Made by a program: the position numbers and the translations under genes | NCBI GenBank assembly: GCA_029941315.1 | Contig: JAPYQE010000034.1 | Location: forward strand, 1 to 35,979 | Source of the DNA: GCA-2724215 sp015660315 | GTDB lineage: Bacteria > Latescibacterota > UBA2968 > UBA8231 | DNA: 35,979 nt | Reading direction: 5' to 3' | The notes under the pieces: model-generated | Told to the model about the DNA's origin: nothing | The model's database searches: none | The model's input: the letters and a program-made list of their open reading frames with translations, nothing else | Part shown: piece after piece, positions 24,628 through 33,094 of the stretch | How the letters are laid out: each line of letters begins with the position of its first letter | How positions within the stretch are numbered: position 1 is the stretch's first letter

Positions 24628-25596
24628 ATGAAACTTGGTCTCAAATTTGGCCTTGGAGGTCTGACAAAAGAAAATATGCAATTCGCCCAGCAGATGGGCG
24701 TCACGCATATCGTCGTGCACAGTCCACGCCTTGGTGAGGAAGGTGTGCTCGATTATTTCGAACTGCTGCGAATGAAGAAATTCGTCGATTCGTTTGAGTT
24801 GCAGCTATGCGCCATTGAGAATCTGCCCGCCGACCATATGTATCCGATCACCCACGCTACAGCAGAGCGCGATGCGCAGATCGACAAGGTCTGCACCTCG
24901 ATCGAGAATATGGGCAAGGTCGGCATTCCGATGCTCGGCTATTATTTCAGCCTGGCCGGCGTTTCTGGGCACTGGCGGATGTATGACAGCGGGGGCGGTC
25001 GCGGCGACGCCGGGCTCAAAAGCTTTGATTACGACTTGGTCAAAAACGCGCCGCCAATCGTCGACGAGCCGGTCTCGGTTGAGGAGATGTGGGCGCGGTT
25101 GGCTTATTTTCTCGAACGGGTGGTGCCGGTGGCCGAAAAGGCGGGCGTCAAACTCGCGGCCCACCAGGACGATCCGCCGGCTGAGAGTCTTTTTGGTACG
25201 GGCCGGTTGTTGACCAACCACGACGCGATGCAGCGTTTACTGGATCTCGTGCCGAGCGATAACAATGGCCTGGAATTTTGCCAGGGCACGGTCGCCGAGA
25301 TGGGACCGGAGAAGACGGTCGAGGCGGTGAGCCGTTTTGCCGGACAGGGCAAGATCTTCTATGTGCATTTTCGCAATGTGCGCGGGGGCTTTCCCAAATT
25401 TGACGAGGTCTTTATCGATGAGGGCGATGTCAATATGATCGCCGCGCTCAAGGCGTACCGCGATGCCGGATACGACGGGGTAATCACGCCGGACCACACG
25501 CCGAGGGTGGTCGGTGACGAGGGCGGGCTTCGCGGCAAGGCTTTTGCGTTGGGGTATATTCGCGCGGGAATGCAGGCGTTGGAGCTGTTAGACTAG
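24628..25596 (+). CDS. uxuA: Mannonate dehydratase
   Basis: 322 residues, TIM barrel of the UxuA family. The expected metal set H179 (AHQDDPP), C218 (EFCQGT), H247 (VHFRNV) and D289 (TPDHTP) is complete, and the 39- and 29-residue gaps equal those of characterised enzymes. It dehydrates D-mannonate to 2-keto-3-deoxy-D-gluconate in hexuronate breakdown. GGAG is seven bases before the ATG. It follows a glucarate-dehydratase-like gene and is a better family match than the paralogue at 14849-15901. No KDG kinase or aldolase is in the window, so the pathway must be finished elsewhere. Confidence 0.92.
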   Translation: MKLGLKFGLGGLTKENMQFAQQMGVTHIVVHSPRLGEEGVLDYFELLRMKKFVDSFELQLCAIENLPADHMYPITHATAERDAQIDKVCTSIENMGKVGIPMLGYYFSLAGVSGHWRMYDSGGGRGDAGLKSFDYDLVKNAPPIVDEPVSVEEMWARLAYFLERVVPVAEKAGVKLAAHQDDPPAESLFGTGRLLTNHDAMQRLLDLVPSDNNGLEFCQGTVAEMGPEKTVEAVSRFAGQGKIFYVHFRNVRGGFPKFDEVFIDEGDVNMIAALKAYRDAGYDGVITPDHTPRVVGDEGGLRGKAFALGYIRAGMQALELLD

Positions 25597-25610
25597 AAGC
25601 GGCGGCCGTG

Positions 25611-25913
25611 TCAGTTTAGGGTATAGCTATAGTATTGTCCCTGAAAATACGACGAGAAGTACTGGGTCAATAGAGGGTGTTCAATGGGCTCTTTGGTTAT
25701 GGCCAGTTCCAGATTTTCTTCGGCGACATAGGTCGTCGTATCCGAGTTGTCGACCAACACGTGGTACCAAGGTTGGTCCCGGGCCGGTTGAGAGCGGTTG
25801 CCGCGATACCACCGCTCGTCGGCCTGGCAACAAGGGTCGAAGGAGACGATGACGCCGCGGTAGGCGTATTTTTTGTGGTGGATGATGGCGCCGATGGACC
25901 ATTTGACCTTCAT
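25611..25913 (-). CDS. hspQ: HspQ / YccV-like hemimethylated-DNA-binding domain protein
   Basis: 100 residues comprising the whole family domain: the start WSIGAIIHHKKYAYRGVIV, then FDPCC, QPWYHVLVDN, YVAEENLEL and PIEHPLLTQYF. In E. coli HspQ is a small heat-shock protein that binds hemimethylated DNA and adjusts Lon-dependent proteolysis. It converges on uxuA with a 14-bp gap. Upstream on the minus strand is CCCATAT, which resembles a sigma-32 -10 element, but I see no matching -35. Confidence 0.9.
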   Translation of the reverse strand: MKVKWSIGAIIHHKKYAYRGVIVSFDPCCQADERWYRGNRSQPARDQPWYHVLVDNSDTTTYVAEENLELAITKEPIEHPLLTQYFSSYFQGQYYSYTLN

Positions 25914-26035
25914 TGCGTCAAATCTTTCGCTTCTAAGGGGTCTGCATATGGGCGATATCGTGCAAGTTATGCCCTAAAGTAAAAAAAGTTGGCGCTCGCC
26001 CCAACCTTTGCGCGGTAGCGCCATTGGGCTATTCA

Positions 26036-26076
26036 CTAAAAAAACCTGCTGCAGCAATATCCAACGGGTTTTTTAG
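26036..26076 (-). terminator. A/T-armed hairpin after the discoidin-like operon
   Basis: CTAAAAAAACC (26036-26046) pairs with GGTTTTTTAG (26067-26076) around a loop that contains the palindrome TGCTGCAGCA. It lies 20 bases past the stop of the last surface-protein gene, with the T-run on the minus-strand 3' arm, as expected for an intrinsic terminator. The long loop makes the call moderate. Confidence 0.5.
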
Positions 26077-26095
26077 AGATCTCCGGTATCGGTTA

Positions 26096-28444
26096 TCAGT
26101 AGGCGACGGAGAAGACGCGGGTGGCGGTGTCCCCGCCGGCATCGGCGCCCAAGTCTATGCGCAACAGATAGACGCCGGGTTCGACTTGCTCGCCCTTGTC
26201 GTCGCGACCCGACCAAGTATGGCGCTGCTGCGTGCCCATTTGCTCTGTTATTAGCGAGCCTCGTCGACGGCCTGCCAAATCGAAGACGGAGACCTCGGGA
26301 TCGGCGTCGGCGATTTTGAACGCGACAAAACGCACCTCGAACAAGTCATTGACACCGTCGCCGTTGGGGGTGAAGACGTCGGGGACCTGTAAGTCGTTGA
26401 TCAGCAGACCGCTGCCGGTCAATTCCGGCAGCATGACGATATTGGAGCGGCGCTGCATCGCCTCCACCGATTGCCAGGTGTCGGGCCGCTCACTCGAACC
26501 GAGGTCGAGCGAAAAGACCGTGGCGTTTTCGATCACCCGGGTGATGAAAGAAACCTGCACCGAATCGCCGCGGATGGGGGCCGGCAGGGAGACTAGCAGA
26601 GAATCATCGAGCATTTCCACCGATGTCGGCGCGATGGTTAGTCCGGCGGCTGTGATCTCGACGCTATTGGTCTCGGCAGCCTCGGTGAGCACGAAGCGCA
26701 AAAGGTCGAATCCACTGTCGAGCGCCTCGGCCTTGGGCCAGAGCGTATAGGTGAAGCGAGTATCCTCGTTGGGCCGGGCCGCGCGCGGCAGGATACTGCC
26801 TTTGGCTTCTTGCAAAAAAGCGTCCTCAAAGTCGATCGACAACGCGTTGACCGTCGGCCCGACGGTGGGATCATCGGTTGAGATGATCATTTCCAGCTGT
26901 ACGAAGCGGCGAGGGTTCTGCGATTTGAAGGCCTCGTCGGAGGATTTGTATTCCTCGCTCCAAGCGTCCCAGTCCTCGCCGACGACGATGCTGGTATCGA
27001 TTTCCCCGCGCAGAACCTTGGGCGAGCTGAGCCATTTTTCCTCGGTGACCTGCTCGCCTTTGCGGTCGTAAAAATCGTAGACTTCGCTGAGCGTATTGCC
27101 CGAGCGCGAGCGCAGTTGCAGTCTGGCGCCGGTGGTCAGATCGGCGTCCCAATTGAGGCTCTTGATGACCTTGGGCCGCCCGTCGCCGGCTTCTTCTCCC
27201 AAATCGATAAAATTGGATCGCATGGTAACTTCTGCTGGATGCCCCGGTGAGAACAGCATCAGCTCGGCCCACTTGGAGTTCCAACCGCTGGTGCTGTGCA
27301 CATGCCACAACAGGTAGCGCACGCGCTTTGCCTGGAACTGATAGCGCAGGTAGTGCAGGCAGTCGGGGCAGTTGTCCGGTTGGAAGAGCAGTTCGTTGTA
27401 GTCGAAGGGTTCGGGCACCGGCAACTCGGTGCCGATTGAGCGGGTGCCGTCTGAGCCGAGAATGGTGAAACCCCGGGCCGGACCGGCGATAAACCCGGCC
27501 GTGCCCTCCTGTTCCTTGAGGATATATATAAAGACCTCGTCGAGCCAGAAGATGGCGCCCAGATCGGCGTAAAACCAGGTGCCTTGCTCCAGCCAACTGC
27601 GCTCGCGGCCGGCGAAGGCGACGGGGGCGATGGCGTTGTTGGTGTTCACATTGGCGTCGAAGAGGCTGAGATTGGAGACGGAGGTCAGACCGTCGATGAC
27701 GAAGCCGCGGCGGTCAACGCCGATGGAAACATTGTCGCCGACGCCGACGACCTCGATCTCGGCCAGCGCGCCCTCCAGATCGATGGCCTCAACGGTAAAG
27801 TTGATATATTGCACGAGGCGGTACTGGTCTTTCTCGACCGGGTCCACGTTGAGATCGGGGTCGAGCACCTGCGAAGTGTTCTGAGAGGTGAATCGCAACG
27901 GGATGGAGATTTCGGACTCCTCGTTGGGACGGGTGGTGCGGTAGACGGGGTCGAAGAGAAAGAGGTCGTCGAGGGGGTCGGAGGTCACGCCGGTGGCGAT
28001 GAAGACGGTGAACTGCTTGAAGGGACGGGCGCCTTCCTGGTCGGGGAATTTGAGGCGGATCTCCTTGGCCAGCACCGCGCGCCCCAGGTCGAGCTGCACG
28101 AACCACTCGCCGACGACGTCGTCGGGGTCGGGTTTCCAGAAGGTCGCGGGGTCCCCGTCGATGACTCGGTCGGCCGTGGCCTGACCGCTGCCGGCCTCCC
28201 ATATGCCACCGGGGATCTCGTCGCCACGGGTCTTGGTCTTGTGGGTGAAGAGATGGGCGTCGGCGATCACGTTGGTGTTTTTGCGGTATTTAATCAGCTG
28301 TAGTTGGCCCGCGTCACCAATCTGTACTAGGCCGTAGGGAGCTTCCCAGCTCTCCCAAGCGGCGGCGCTGTCGAAGGTCAGGCGGTCGGCTCGGCTGGCG
28401 TAGGCGGAAAGCAGAATACCGCAGAGCAGGAGCGAGATGCGCAT
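26096..28444 (-). CDS. Secreted discoidin-like surface protein with FlgD-type C-terminal sorting module (paralogue C)
   Basis: 782 residues. The signal peptide is MRISLLLCGILLSAYASRA. A discoidin/F5-8C-like module follows (VIDGDPATFWKPDPDD, then VQLDLGRAVLAKEIRLKF, ~95-140). A second discoidin-like region (~260-400) includes WFYADLGAIFWLDEVFIYI. The central module (RLQLRSRSGNTLSEVYDFYD, ~440-560) is shared with the two upstream paralogues. The C-terminus has VFTPNGDGVNDLF, SVFDLAGRR and SGRDDKGEQVEPGVYLLRI and ends FSVAY. Likely a carbohydrate- or surface-binding secreted protein. It is last in a tandem of three; the upstream gene ends 16 bp before its ATG. Confidence 0.85.
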   Translation of the reverse strand: MRISLLLCGILLSAYASRADRLTFDSAAAWESWEAPYGLVQIGDAGQLQLIKYRKNTNVIADAHLFTHKTKTRGDEIPGGIWEAGSGQATADRVIDGDPATFWKPDPDDVVGEWFVQLDLGRAVLAKEIRLKFPDQEGARPFKQFTVFIATGVTSDPLDDLFLFDPVYRTTRPNEESEISIPLRFTSQNTSQVLDPDLNVDPVEKDQYRLVQYINFTVEAIDLEGALAEIEVVGVGDNVSIGVDRRGFVIDGLTSVSNLSLFDANVNTNNAIAPVAFAGRERSWLEQGTWFYADLGAIFWLDEVFIYILKEQEGTAGFIAGPARGFTILGSDGTRSIGTELPVPEPFDYNELLFQPDNCPDCLHYLRYQFQAKRVRYLLWHVHSTSGWNSKWAELMLFSPGHPAEVTMRSNFIDLGEEAGDGRPKVIKSLNWDADLTTGARLQLRSRSGNTLSEVYDFYDRKGEQVTEEKWLSSPKVLRGEIDTSIVVGEDWDAWSEEYKSSDEAFKSQNPRRFVQLEMIISTDDPTVGPTVNALSIDFEDAFLQEAKGSILPRAARPNEDTRFTYTLWPKAEALDSGFDLLRFVLTEAAETNSVEITAAGLTIAPTSVEMLDDSLLVSLPAPIRGDSVQVSFITRVIENATVFSLDLGSSERPDTWQSVEAMQRRSNIVMLPELTGSGLLINDLQVPDVFTPNGDGVNDLFEVRFVAFKIADADPEVSVFDLAGRRRGSLITEQMGTQQRHTWSGRDDKGEQVEPGVYLLRIDLGADAGGDTATRVFSVAY

Positions 28445-28460
28445 AGCAGATTCTCTCTCT

Positions 28461-30521
28461 CTAGTAGGCGATGCCCAGAGGGCGCAATTGGGGCGATTGA
28501 GTGGCTTCGGTCTCGAGTGCGATGGAAATCAAGTAGAGGCCCGGCGCCAGGGTCTGGCCCCGTTCGTCGCGACCGTCCCAGGTGATCTGTTGCGGCCCCG
28601 AATCCTGGACCCCCATAGCGACGCGGGCGACCCGGCGGCCGTCGAGCGCGTAGACCTCGAGGATTACTGGCACCTGTTCGGGCAGGCGGAATAGCGAATA
28701 GGCGATATTCAGCTGGTCGTGGACCTGATCGCCATTGGGCGTCAGTACCGGGGTCGAAAAGGACAGTCCCTGGACGAAATCGGGAGACACGTCCGGGGAA
28801 CTGAGCACCCGCAGGCTATTGGTCGAAACGGCGTCGCTGGCGTCGCCAGGCACGATCGGCTGGGGTAAGCTCTCGCTATCCGCCGAGAAGACCTCGCCCT
28901 CGAAGGTCACGGCGAATTCGAAGACCTCGGTGCCAAAGACTACGCGGACGGGCTGGTTTTGGGCAGGAGTTATGCGCTCGGGCAGATGGACGACGAGGGC
29001 GCTTTCTTCCTCGATTATCTCCGTCGGGTCAGTCGCGACCAGCGGCGAGCCCATTTCCAGGCGGCGAAAAGCGGCGCGGTTGCCGGTGTGGATGCGCAGC
29101 GCGTCGAAGCCTGAAGCCTGATCGCCGGTGAATACCGCCTGCAGGTCGTAGGCGAAGTCAGTCATCGCGCCCAACTCGACCTCGGTGAAGCCGCGCTGGG
29201 GCTTCAGGTCGTCGGCGCGGGCCACCTCGCCGACTACGTCGTCGGCCAACAGCGGCGCGGTCTCGATCCACAGCGAGTCGAGGCGGGCCCAGGCGTCGAA
29301 ATCCTGGCTCTGCAGGGTGATGGTCAGCTGCAGATGCGAGCCGGAGCGCAGCCGCAGCGACTGGCCCGACTCGGTGAAGGGCACCGACCAGTAGGTCCAG
29401 TTGTCGCTATCGTATTTGATCGAGGCGCGGACCCCGGGTTTGGGCTCGCGGGTACGGAAGCTGCCGGCGTCGGCGCTGATACGGACAAACCGGGCTTTGA
29501 GATCCTTGTCGTAGCGCTCGCGGCTGACCTCTTTTTCCAGCCCGGTATTGGTGAATTCGTGGTAGATGTCAGGGACCTCGTCGCGGCCGCTGCGCACTTC
29601 AACCTTGACCGCGACGGGCGCGTCTGGGTCTTCGATGGCGACACCGCCCTCCATGCGCATAGGGGTGGCGGTCCAGTGCAGTCGGCCGAAGTTGGCGATC
29701 GCGCCCAAGTCTGTGATTCGGGTGACGTAGACCACCCGCTGCGGTATGCCCTGGGCGAAGAGCTCGAATTCGCCAATATTGCCCTTGATCGCCCGGGCCT
29801 GGTTGCCCTGGGCGCCGCAGTCGCGGCAGCCGCTCAAGGCCTCTTCGTCGATGAGCGACAATTGCCGCCGCCAGCGCATAAAGCGCACATACTGGCGGGG
29901 GAAGTCGATATGAACGGTGGGGTCGAAGTTTTCGCCGACATTGGCGACGACCCTTTCGAGCAGATCGTTGCCCCCCTTGGGGATCGCCGCGTCTGCGTCG
30001 ATGCCAACCGAGACGTCAAAGGCGGGTGGCGCGTCGATTGCAGTGGGAGTTCCTTCGAGGCGGAAACCCACCGGCGAGGTAAAGAACCCGAACTGGACCG
30101 CCGGCACCGGCACCGCCACGTCGATGGTGAAATACTCGGCGGAGATCCCGCCCTGGGCGATGGGGATATTGTAGGAGGTGCTGTCGCCATCGATCAGCCA
30201 GGAGCCATTTTCAGAAGGGTCGGGGATGCCGTCTTTGAACTTCCAGATCCGCGGCATCTGGCCGTCGACATAGCCGAGCCCCTTGTCGCCGGGATCGCGC
30301 CAGAACTGCCAGTTTTCCAACTGGGAGAACACGGTGCGGTCGGGGGTCAGGTAAATCGGCTGGATCGCGCCCAGGGTGCGTTCGAAGTCGACAAGGATCT
30401 GCACCGAGTCGGTCTCGCTCCAACTCAAGCCGCTGCCTCCGAGTTGCCAGTTGTCGAGTTGGGCCTGGCCCGCTGTTGCCGAGAGCAGGCTCAAGGCGGC
30501 ACACGTCCATAATTTGCGCAT
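28461..30521 (-). CDS. Secreted surface protein with FlgD-type C-terminal sorting module (paralogue B)
   Basis: 686 residues from the ATG at 30521, preferred over 30545 because GGAG lies seven bases upstream and the signal peptide (RKLWTCAALSLLSATAGQAQ) begins there. The N-terminal region has WLIDGDSTSYN and DVAVPVPAVQFGFF, a degenerate discoidin-like module. CRDCGAQGNQA at ~240 contributes two cysteines. The central module (KVEVRSGRDEVPDIYHEF) resembles those of the neighbours. The C-terminus is VLTPNGDQVHDQLN, VYALDGRRVARV and DGRDERGQTLAPGLYLISI, ending LGIAY. It is the shortest and most diverged of the three. Middle gene of the tandem, probably co-transcribed with paralogue C. Confidence 0.83.
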   Translation of the reverse strand: MRKLWTCAALSLLSATAGQAQLDNWQLGGSGLSWSETDSVQILVDFERTLGAIQPIYLTPDRTVFSQLENWQFWRDPGDKGLGYVDGQMPRIWKFKDGIPDPSENGSWLIDGDSTSYNIPIAQGGISAEYFTIDVAVPVPAVQFGFFTSPVGFRLEGTPTAIDAPPAFDVSVGIDADAAIPKGGNDLLERVVANVGENFDPTVHIDFPRQYVRFMRWRRQLSLIDEEALSGCRDCGAQGNQARAIKGNIGEFELFAQGIPQRVVYVTRITDLGAIANFGRLHWTATPMRMEGGVAIEDPDAPVAVKVEVRSGRDEVPDIYHEFTNTGLEKEVSRERYDKDLKARFVRISADAGSFRTREPKPGVRASIKYDSDNWTYWSVPFTESGQSLRLRSGSHLQLTITLQSQDFDAWARLDSLWIETAPLLADDVVGEVARADDLKPQRGFTEVELGAMTDFAYDLQAVFTGDQASGFDALRIHTGNRAAFRRLEMGSPLVATDPTEIIEEESALVVHLPERITPAQNQPVRVVFGTEVFEFAVTFEGEVFSADSESLPQPIVPGDASDAVSTNSLRVLSSPDVSPDFVQGLSFSTPVLTPNGDQVHDQLNIAYSLFRLPEQVPVILEVYALDGRRVARVAMGVQDSGPQQITWDGRDERGQTLAPGLYLISIALETEATQSPQLRPLGIAY

Positions 30522-30574
30522 AAATGGGCTCCGCAGTGGGTGCATTTACAGGATGTTCACCTAACTATTACATA

Positions 30575-30591
30575 GTATAGCTGCACTATAC
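30575..30591. promoter_or_regulatory. Perfect inverted repeat upstream of paralogue B
   Basis: GTATAG (30575-30580) and CTATAC (30586-30591) flank a 5-base centre. On the minus strand the repeat overlaps the two best -10-like hexamers (TATAGT, TATACT) in the 121-bp gap between paralogues A and B. That placement would suit a repressor site, though symmetry created by two overlapping -10 boxes could also be chance. Confidence 0.35.
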
Positions 30592-30642
30592 AAGAATTAA
30601 AATCGGCGAGTCACAGATGATTTTGTCGATTTCGGGCTTTGT

Positions 30643-32973
30643 TCAGTAGACGATCGAGACCGCGCGTTGCACCCGCTGCTGCCGGGCGTCACCCTCGATA
30701 TAGAGTTCAAGCAGGTAGAGACCAGGCGCTACCCATTGGCCGTTCTGATCGCGGCCGTCCCAAGCGAGGTGCTGAGTGCCTGCGGCCACAGTCTGTGATT
30801 GTTCGGCGAATAGTTGACCGGCCAAATTGTAGAGCCGCAGTCGCAAGAGGCGCGGCTCGAGGATATTGATCACGTCGGCGAGCACGGTTATTTCATCATT
30901 TATGCCGTCGCCGTTGGGTGTCAGCACCGTAGTATTGAAGACCACGTTGAGCAGCAGGTCGCGTGCGACGGGCAGGCTGACGATATTGGTGCTGCTTATC
31001 ACCTGATCAGTGGCGTCCCCGGAATCGACGCGCTGGCGGCTGGTGTCCGCGATACGAGAGTCCTGAATGAAGAGAGCAAAGGGGGTGGATTGCTGAAAGA
31101 TCTGCGCGGTGAAATGCAACTCGACAAGGTCGTCGTCGCCGAGCGGCCGGGGGAAGGTCAGCTGGAAACCCGACTTGACGGACTCTGTCGCGACTTCGAT
31201 GGGCTCGCCGTTGAGCAGCGCGCTGATAAAGCGCGCGTTTGTCGGTGATTCGAGGAAGAGTCGGTCGAAGCCCGTGGTTTTGGTTGCGCGGGGGCGGAAG
31301 AATAGCTGGAATTGGCTTTCTGCACCCGGGGCGACTTGGACCGGGAAGATTTCGCTGACGGCGCGCTGGGAAATAGGGTCGCTAAACGCGATTTCTAGTG
31401 CGTTCAGTTTGACCGCCGCCGCCGGGTCGTCAGTGACCATGCTCACTTGCAACTGGGCGTAGCGCCGCGGCGAGGGCGACTGAAACTCCTGGCCCGAAAA
31501 AGCGTAGAGCTTGCTCCACGCGCTCCAGCCGTCGCCGATGACCTGGAGGGTGTCGATGCGTCCCTTGAAACTGGGGATCAGCTTGTCGTATTTTCGCTCA
31601 GTGACTTCCTTGTCATTCTTATCGTAATAGGTGAGCCGGCTTTCGACCGCGTTGCCCGAGCGGCTGCGGACTTCAAGTCGGGTACCCAGCGGTATATCGG
31701 CGTCCCAGGATAGGGCATTTAGGCTCTTGGAATTTTGCAGGTCGATGATGTGCGAGCTGAATTCCAGATGCTGCGGGAAGCCCTCGCCAAAGACCTGTAA
31801 CTCCTCGGCAAAGCCGCGGAAGCTCCGGCGATTGGACGCTTCCCAGCTCTTCCACAACATGCGGATAAAGCGGGTGGGCACCAGACCGAACTCGTGCGTG
31901 GCGGCACCGGTTACCCTTTTGCTCTGGTCGCTGGCGGTGCCCGAATAGTGTTTTTGCCAGATCAGTGTGCCGTCGGGCGCCAGCGAGCCATCGGAACTGA
32001 GCACTTCGTAGAAATTGAATCCGAAAGAGCGCAGGGTCACGAAAAAGTCGACGACCCGGCCGCTGCCGCCAGTGATGCCGCCGCCGGGTCGAGCGACCAC
32101 GCCGCCGACGATTTTTATTTTATTGATAAAATAAGTCGCGCCCAGGTCTAGGATGATATGCGAAAAGACATCGCGTTCGGCCTGGATGGTCCGTCGCACG
32201 AACCATTGCGTGGAGAGGTCGCCGTCGATCAGCACTTTGGCGTTGCCCAAGGGAATGAGATCCTGGGTGACGAGGGGGTCGAGCACGACTTCGAGATCGC
32301 CGCCGCGTTCGAGCAGCCCCAGGGCCATATTGTCGCCCAGCGTTTCGACCTCGACTTCGAGCAGGCGGGTACCCGGCGCCAGGGTCAAAAGGTCTAGCCG
32401 CACGTATTGGATCGGCGTGTGGAAGGATTGGTCGAGCTCGTAGGTAATTTCGTGTCGCGTATTCTCCTTGAAGCGTTCGCGCGTACGGTAGATGACCGTC
32501 CCTTCGATGGGGTTGTCGACCTCGTCGACGGCGTGCTCACCGGTGGACAGCAATAGGGCGAAGAGTTCGGGGGCGGGGCCTTCGGGGTCGAAAATGAGTT
32601 TGATCCGACGGGCGGAGACGCCCCGGCCCAAGTCGACTTCGACGGTCCAGTTTTCGGCTGGATCTTGCGGATTCGGGCTCCAGCCAGTTGTAAGGTCGCC
32701 GTCCATAACCAGGATCGCGTCGCGGCTATTGGAGCCGGCATGGCGGATGCCGCCGCCGAAAGTCTGGGCGTTGAGGGTGGCGTTGATATCGCGTTGGGCT
32801 TTGACCGGCAGGATCGCGCCCTGTGGGCTCAACTCGACGGTGCCGGGTAGCTGCCAGGCCTGCCAGTCGCGACGGCTGGCAAAGCGGATCTGGTCGGCCT
32901 CGGTCGGATGGGGGTAGAGAATACAGCAGAACAACGCACCGGTGATTGCGCCGAAGCAATGGAGAAGCCTCAT
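30643..32973 (-). CDS. Secreted discoidin-like surface protein with FlgD-type C-terminal sorting module (paralogue A)
   Basis: 776 residues. Signal peptide MRLLHCFGAITGALFCCIL, with a cysteine pair near its end but no clean lipobox. The first discoidin-like module (VMDGDLTTGWSPNPQDP, VEVDLGRGVSARRIKLIF) is at ~90-130. A second (LIDGDLSTQWFVRRT, IILDLGATYFINKIKIV) is at ~245-295. The central module (RLEVRSRSGNAVESRLTYYD) is at ~440-560. The C-terminus has VLTPNGDGINDEI, RLYNLAGQLF and DGRDQNGQWVAPGLYLLEL, ending VSIVY. First gene of the tandem, with its own promoter candidate. Paralogue C has the same domain order. Confidence 0.85.
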   Translation of the reverse strand: MRLLHCFGAITGALFCCILYPHPTEADQIRFASRRDWQAWQLPGTVELSPQGAILPVKAQRDINATLNAQTFGGGIRHAGSNSRDAILVMDGDLTTGWSPNPQDPAENWTVEVDLGRGVSARRIKLIFDPEGPAPELFALLLSTGEHAVDEVDNPIEGTVIYRTRERFKENTRHEITYELDQSFHTPIQYVRLDLLTLAPGTRLLEVEVETLGDNMALGLLERGGDLEVVLDPLVTQDLIPLGNAKVLIDGDLSTQWFVRRTIQAERDVFSHIILDLGATYFINKIKIVGGVVARPGGGITGGSGRVVDFFVTLRSFGFNFYEVLSSDGSLAPDGTLIWQKHYSGTASDQSKRVTGAATHEFGLVPTRFIRMLWKSWEASNRRSFRGFAEELQVFGEGFPQHLEFSSHIIDLQNSKSLNALSWDADIPLGTRLEVRSRSGNAVESRLTYYDKNDKEVTERKYDKLIPSFKGRIDTLQVIGDGWSAWSKLYAFSGQEFQSPSPRRYAQLQVSMVTDDPAAAVKLNALEIAFSDPISQRAVSEIFPVQVAPGAESQFQLFFRPRATKTTGFDRLFLESPTNARFISALLNGEPIEVATESVKSGFQLTFPRPLGDDDLVELHFTAQIFQQSTPFALFIQDSRIADTSRQRVDSGDATDQVISSTNIVSLPVARDLLLNVVFNTTVLTPNGDGINDEITVLADVINILEPRLLRLRLYNLAGQLFAEQSQTVAAGTQHLAWDGRDQNGQWVAPGLYLLELYIEGDARQQRVQRAVSIVY

Positions 32974-33045
32974 GATGGACTATCCTAGCTCAGTGGTGTG
33001 ACAAAGTTTTGGCACGGGTCGAGACGGGATCCACGCCATTGGTGT

Positions 33046-33073
33046 AGTATACACTAAGGGAGTGTCCAGACAA
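33046..33073 (-). promoter_or_regulatory. Candidate sigma-70 promoter for the discoidin-like tandem
   Basis: On the minus strand, TTGTCT (33073-33068), a 16-base spacer and TATACT (33051-33046). It starts about 70 bases before the paralogue A ATG, in the 121-bp gap after the CBM9-like gene. Confidence 0.42.
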
Positions 33074-33094
33074 AGATAGATCGAGGTTGGTTGC

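Noticed and set aside
25914..25980. Sigma-32-like promoter for hspQ
   Set aside because: CCCATAT matches the -10 class, but no CTTGAA-like -35 occurs at the required spacing.
29334..30512. A 392-codon plus-strand open frame opposite paralogue B
   Set aside because: It is a shadow frame. The minus-strand gene has a signal peptide, family motifs and a ribosome-binding site.
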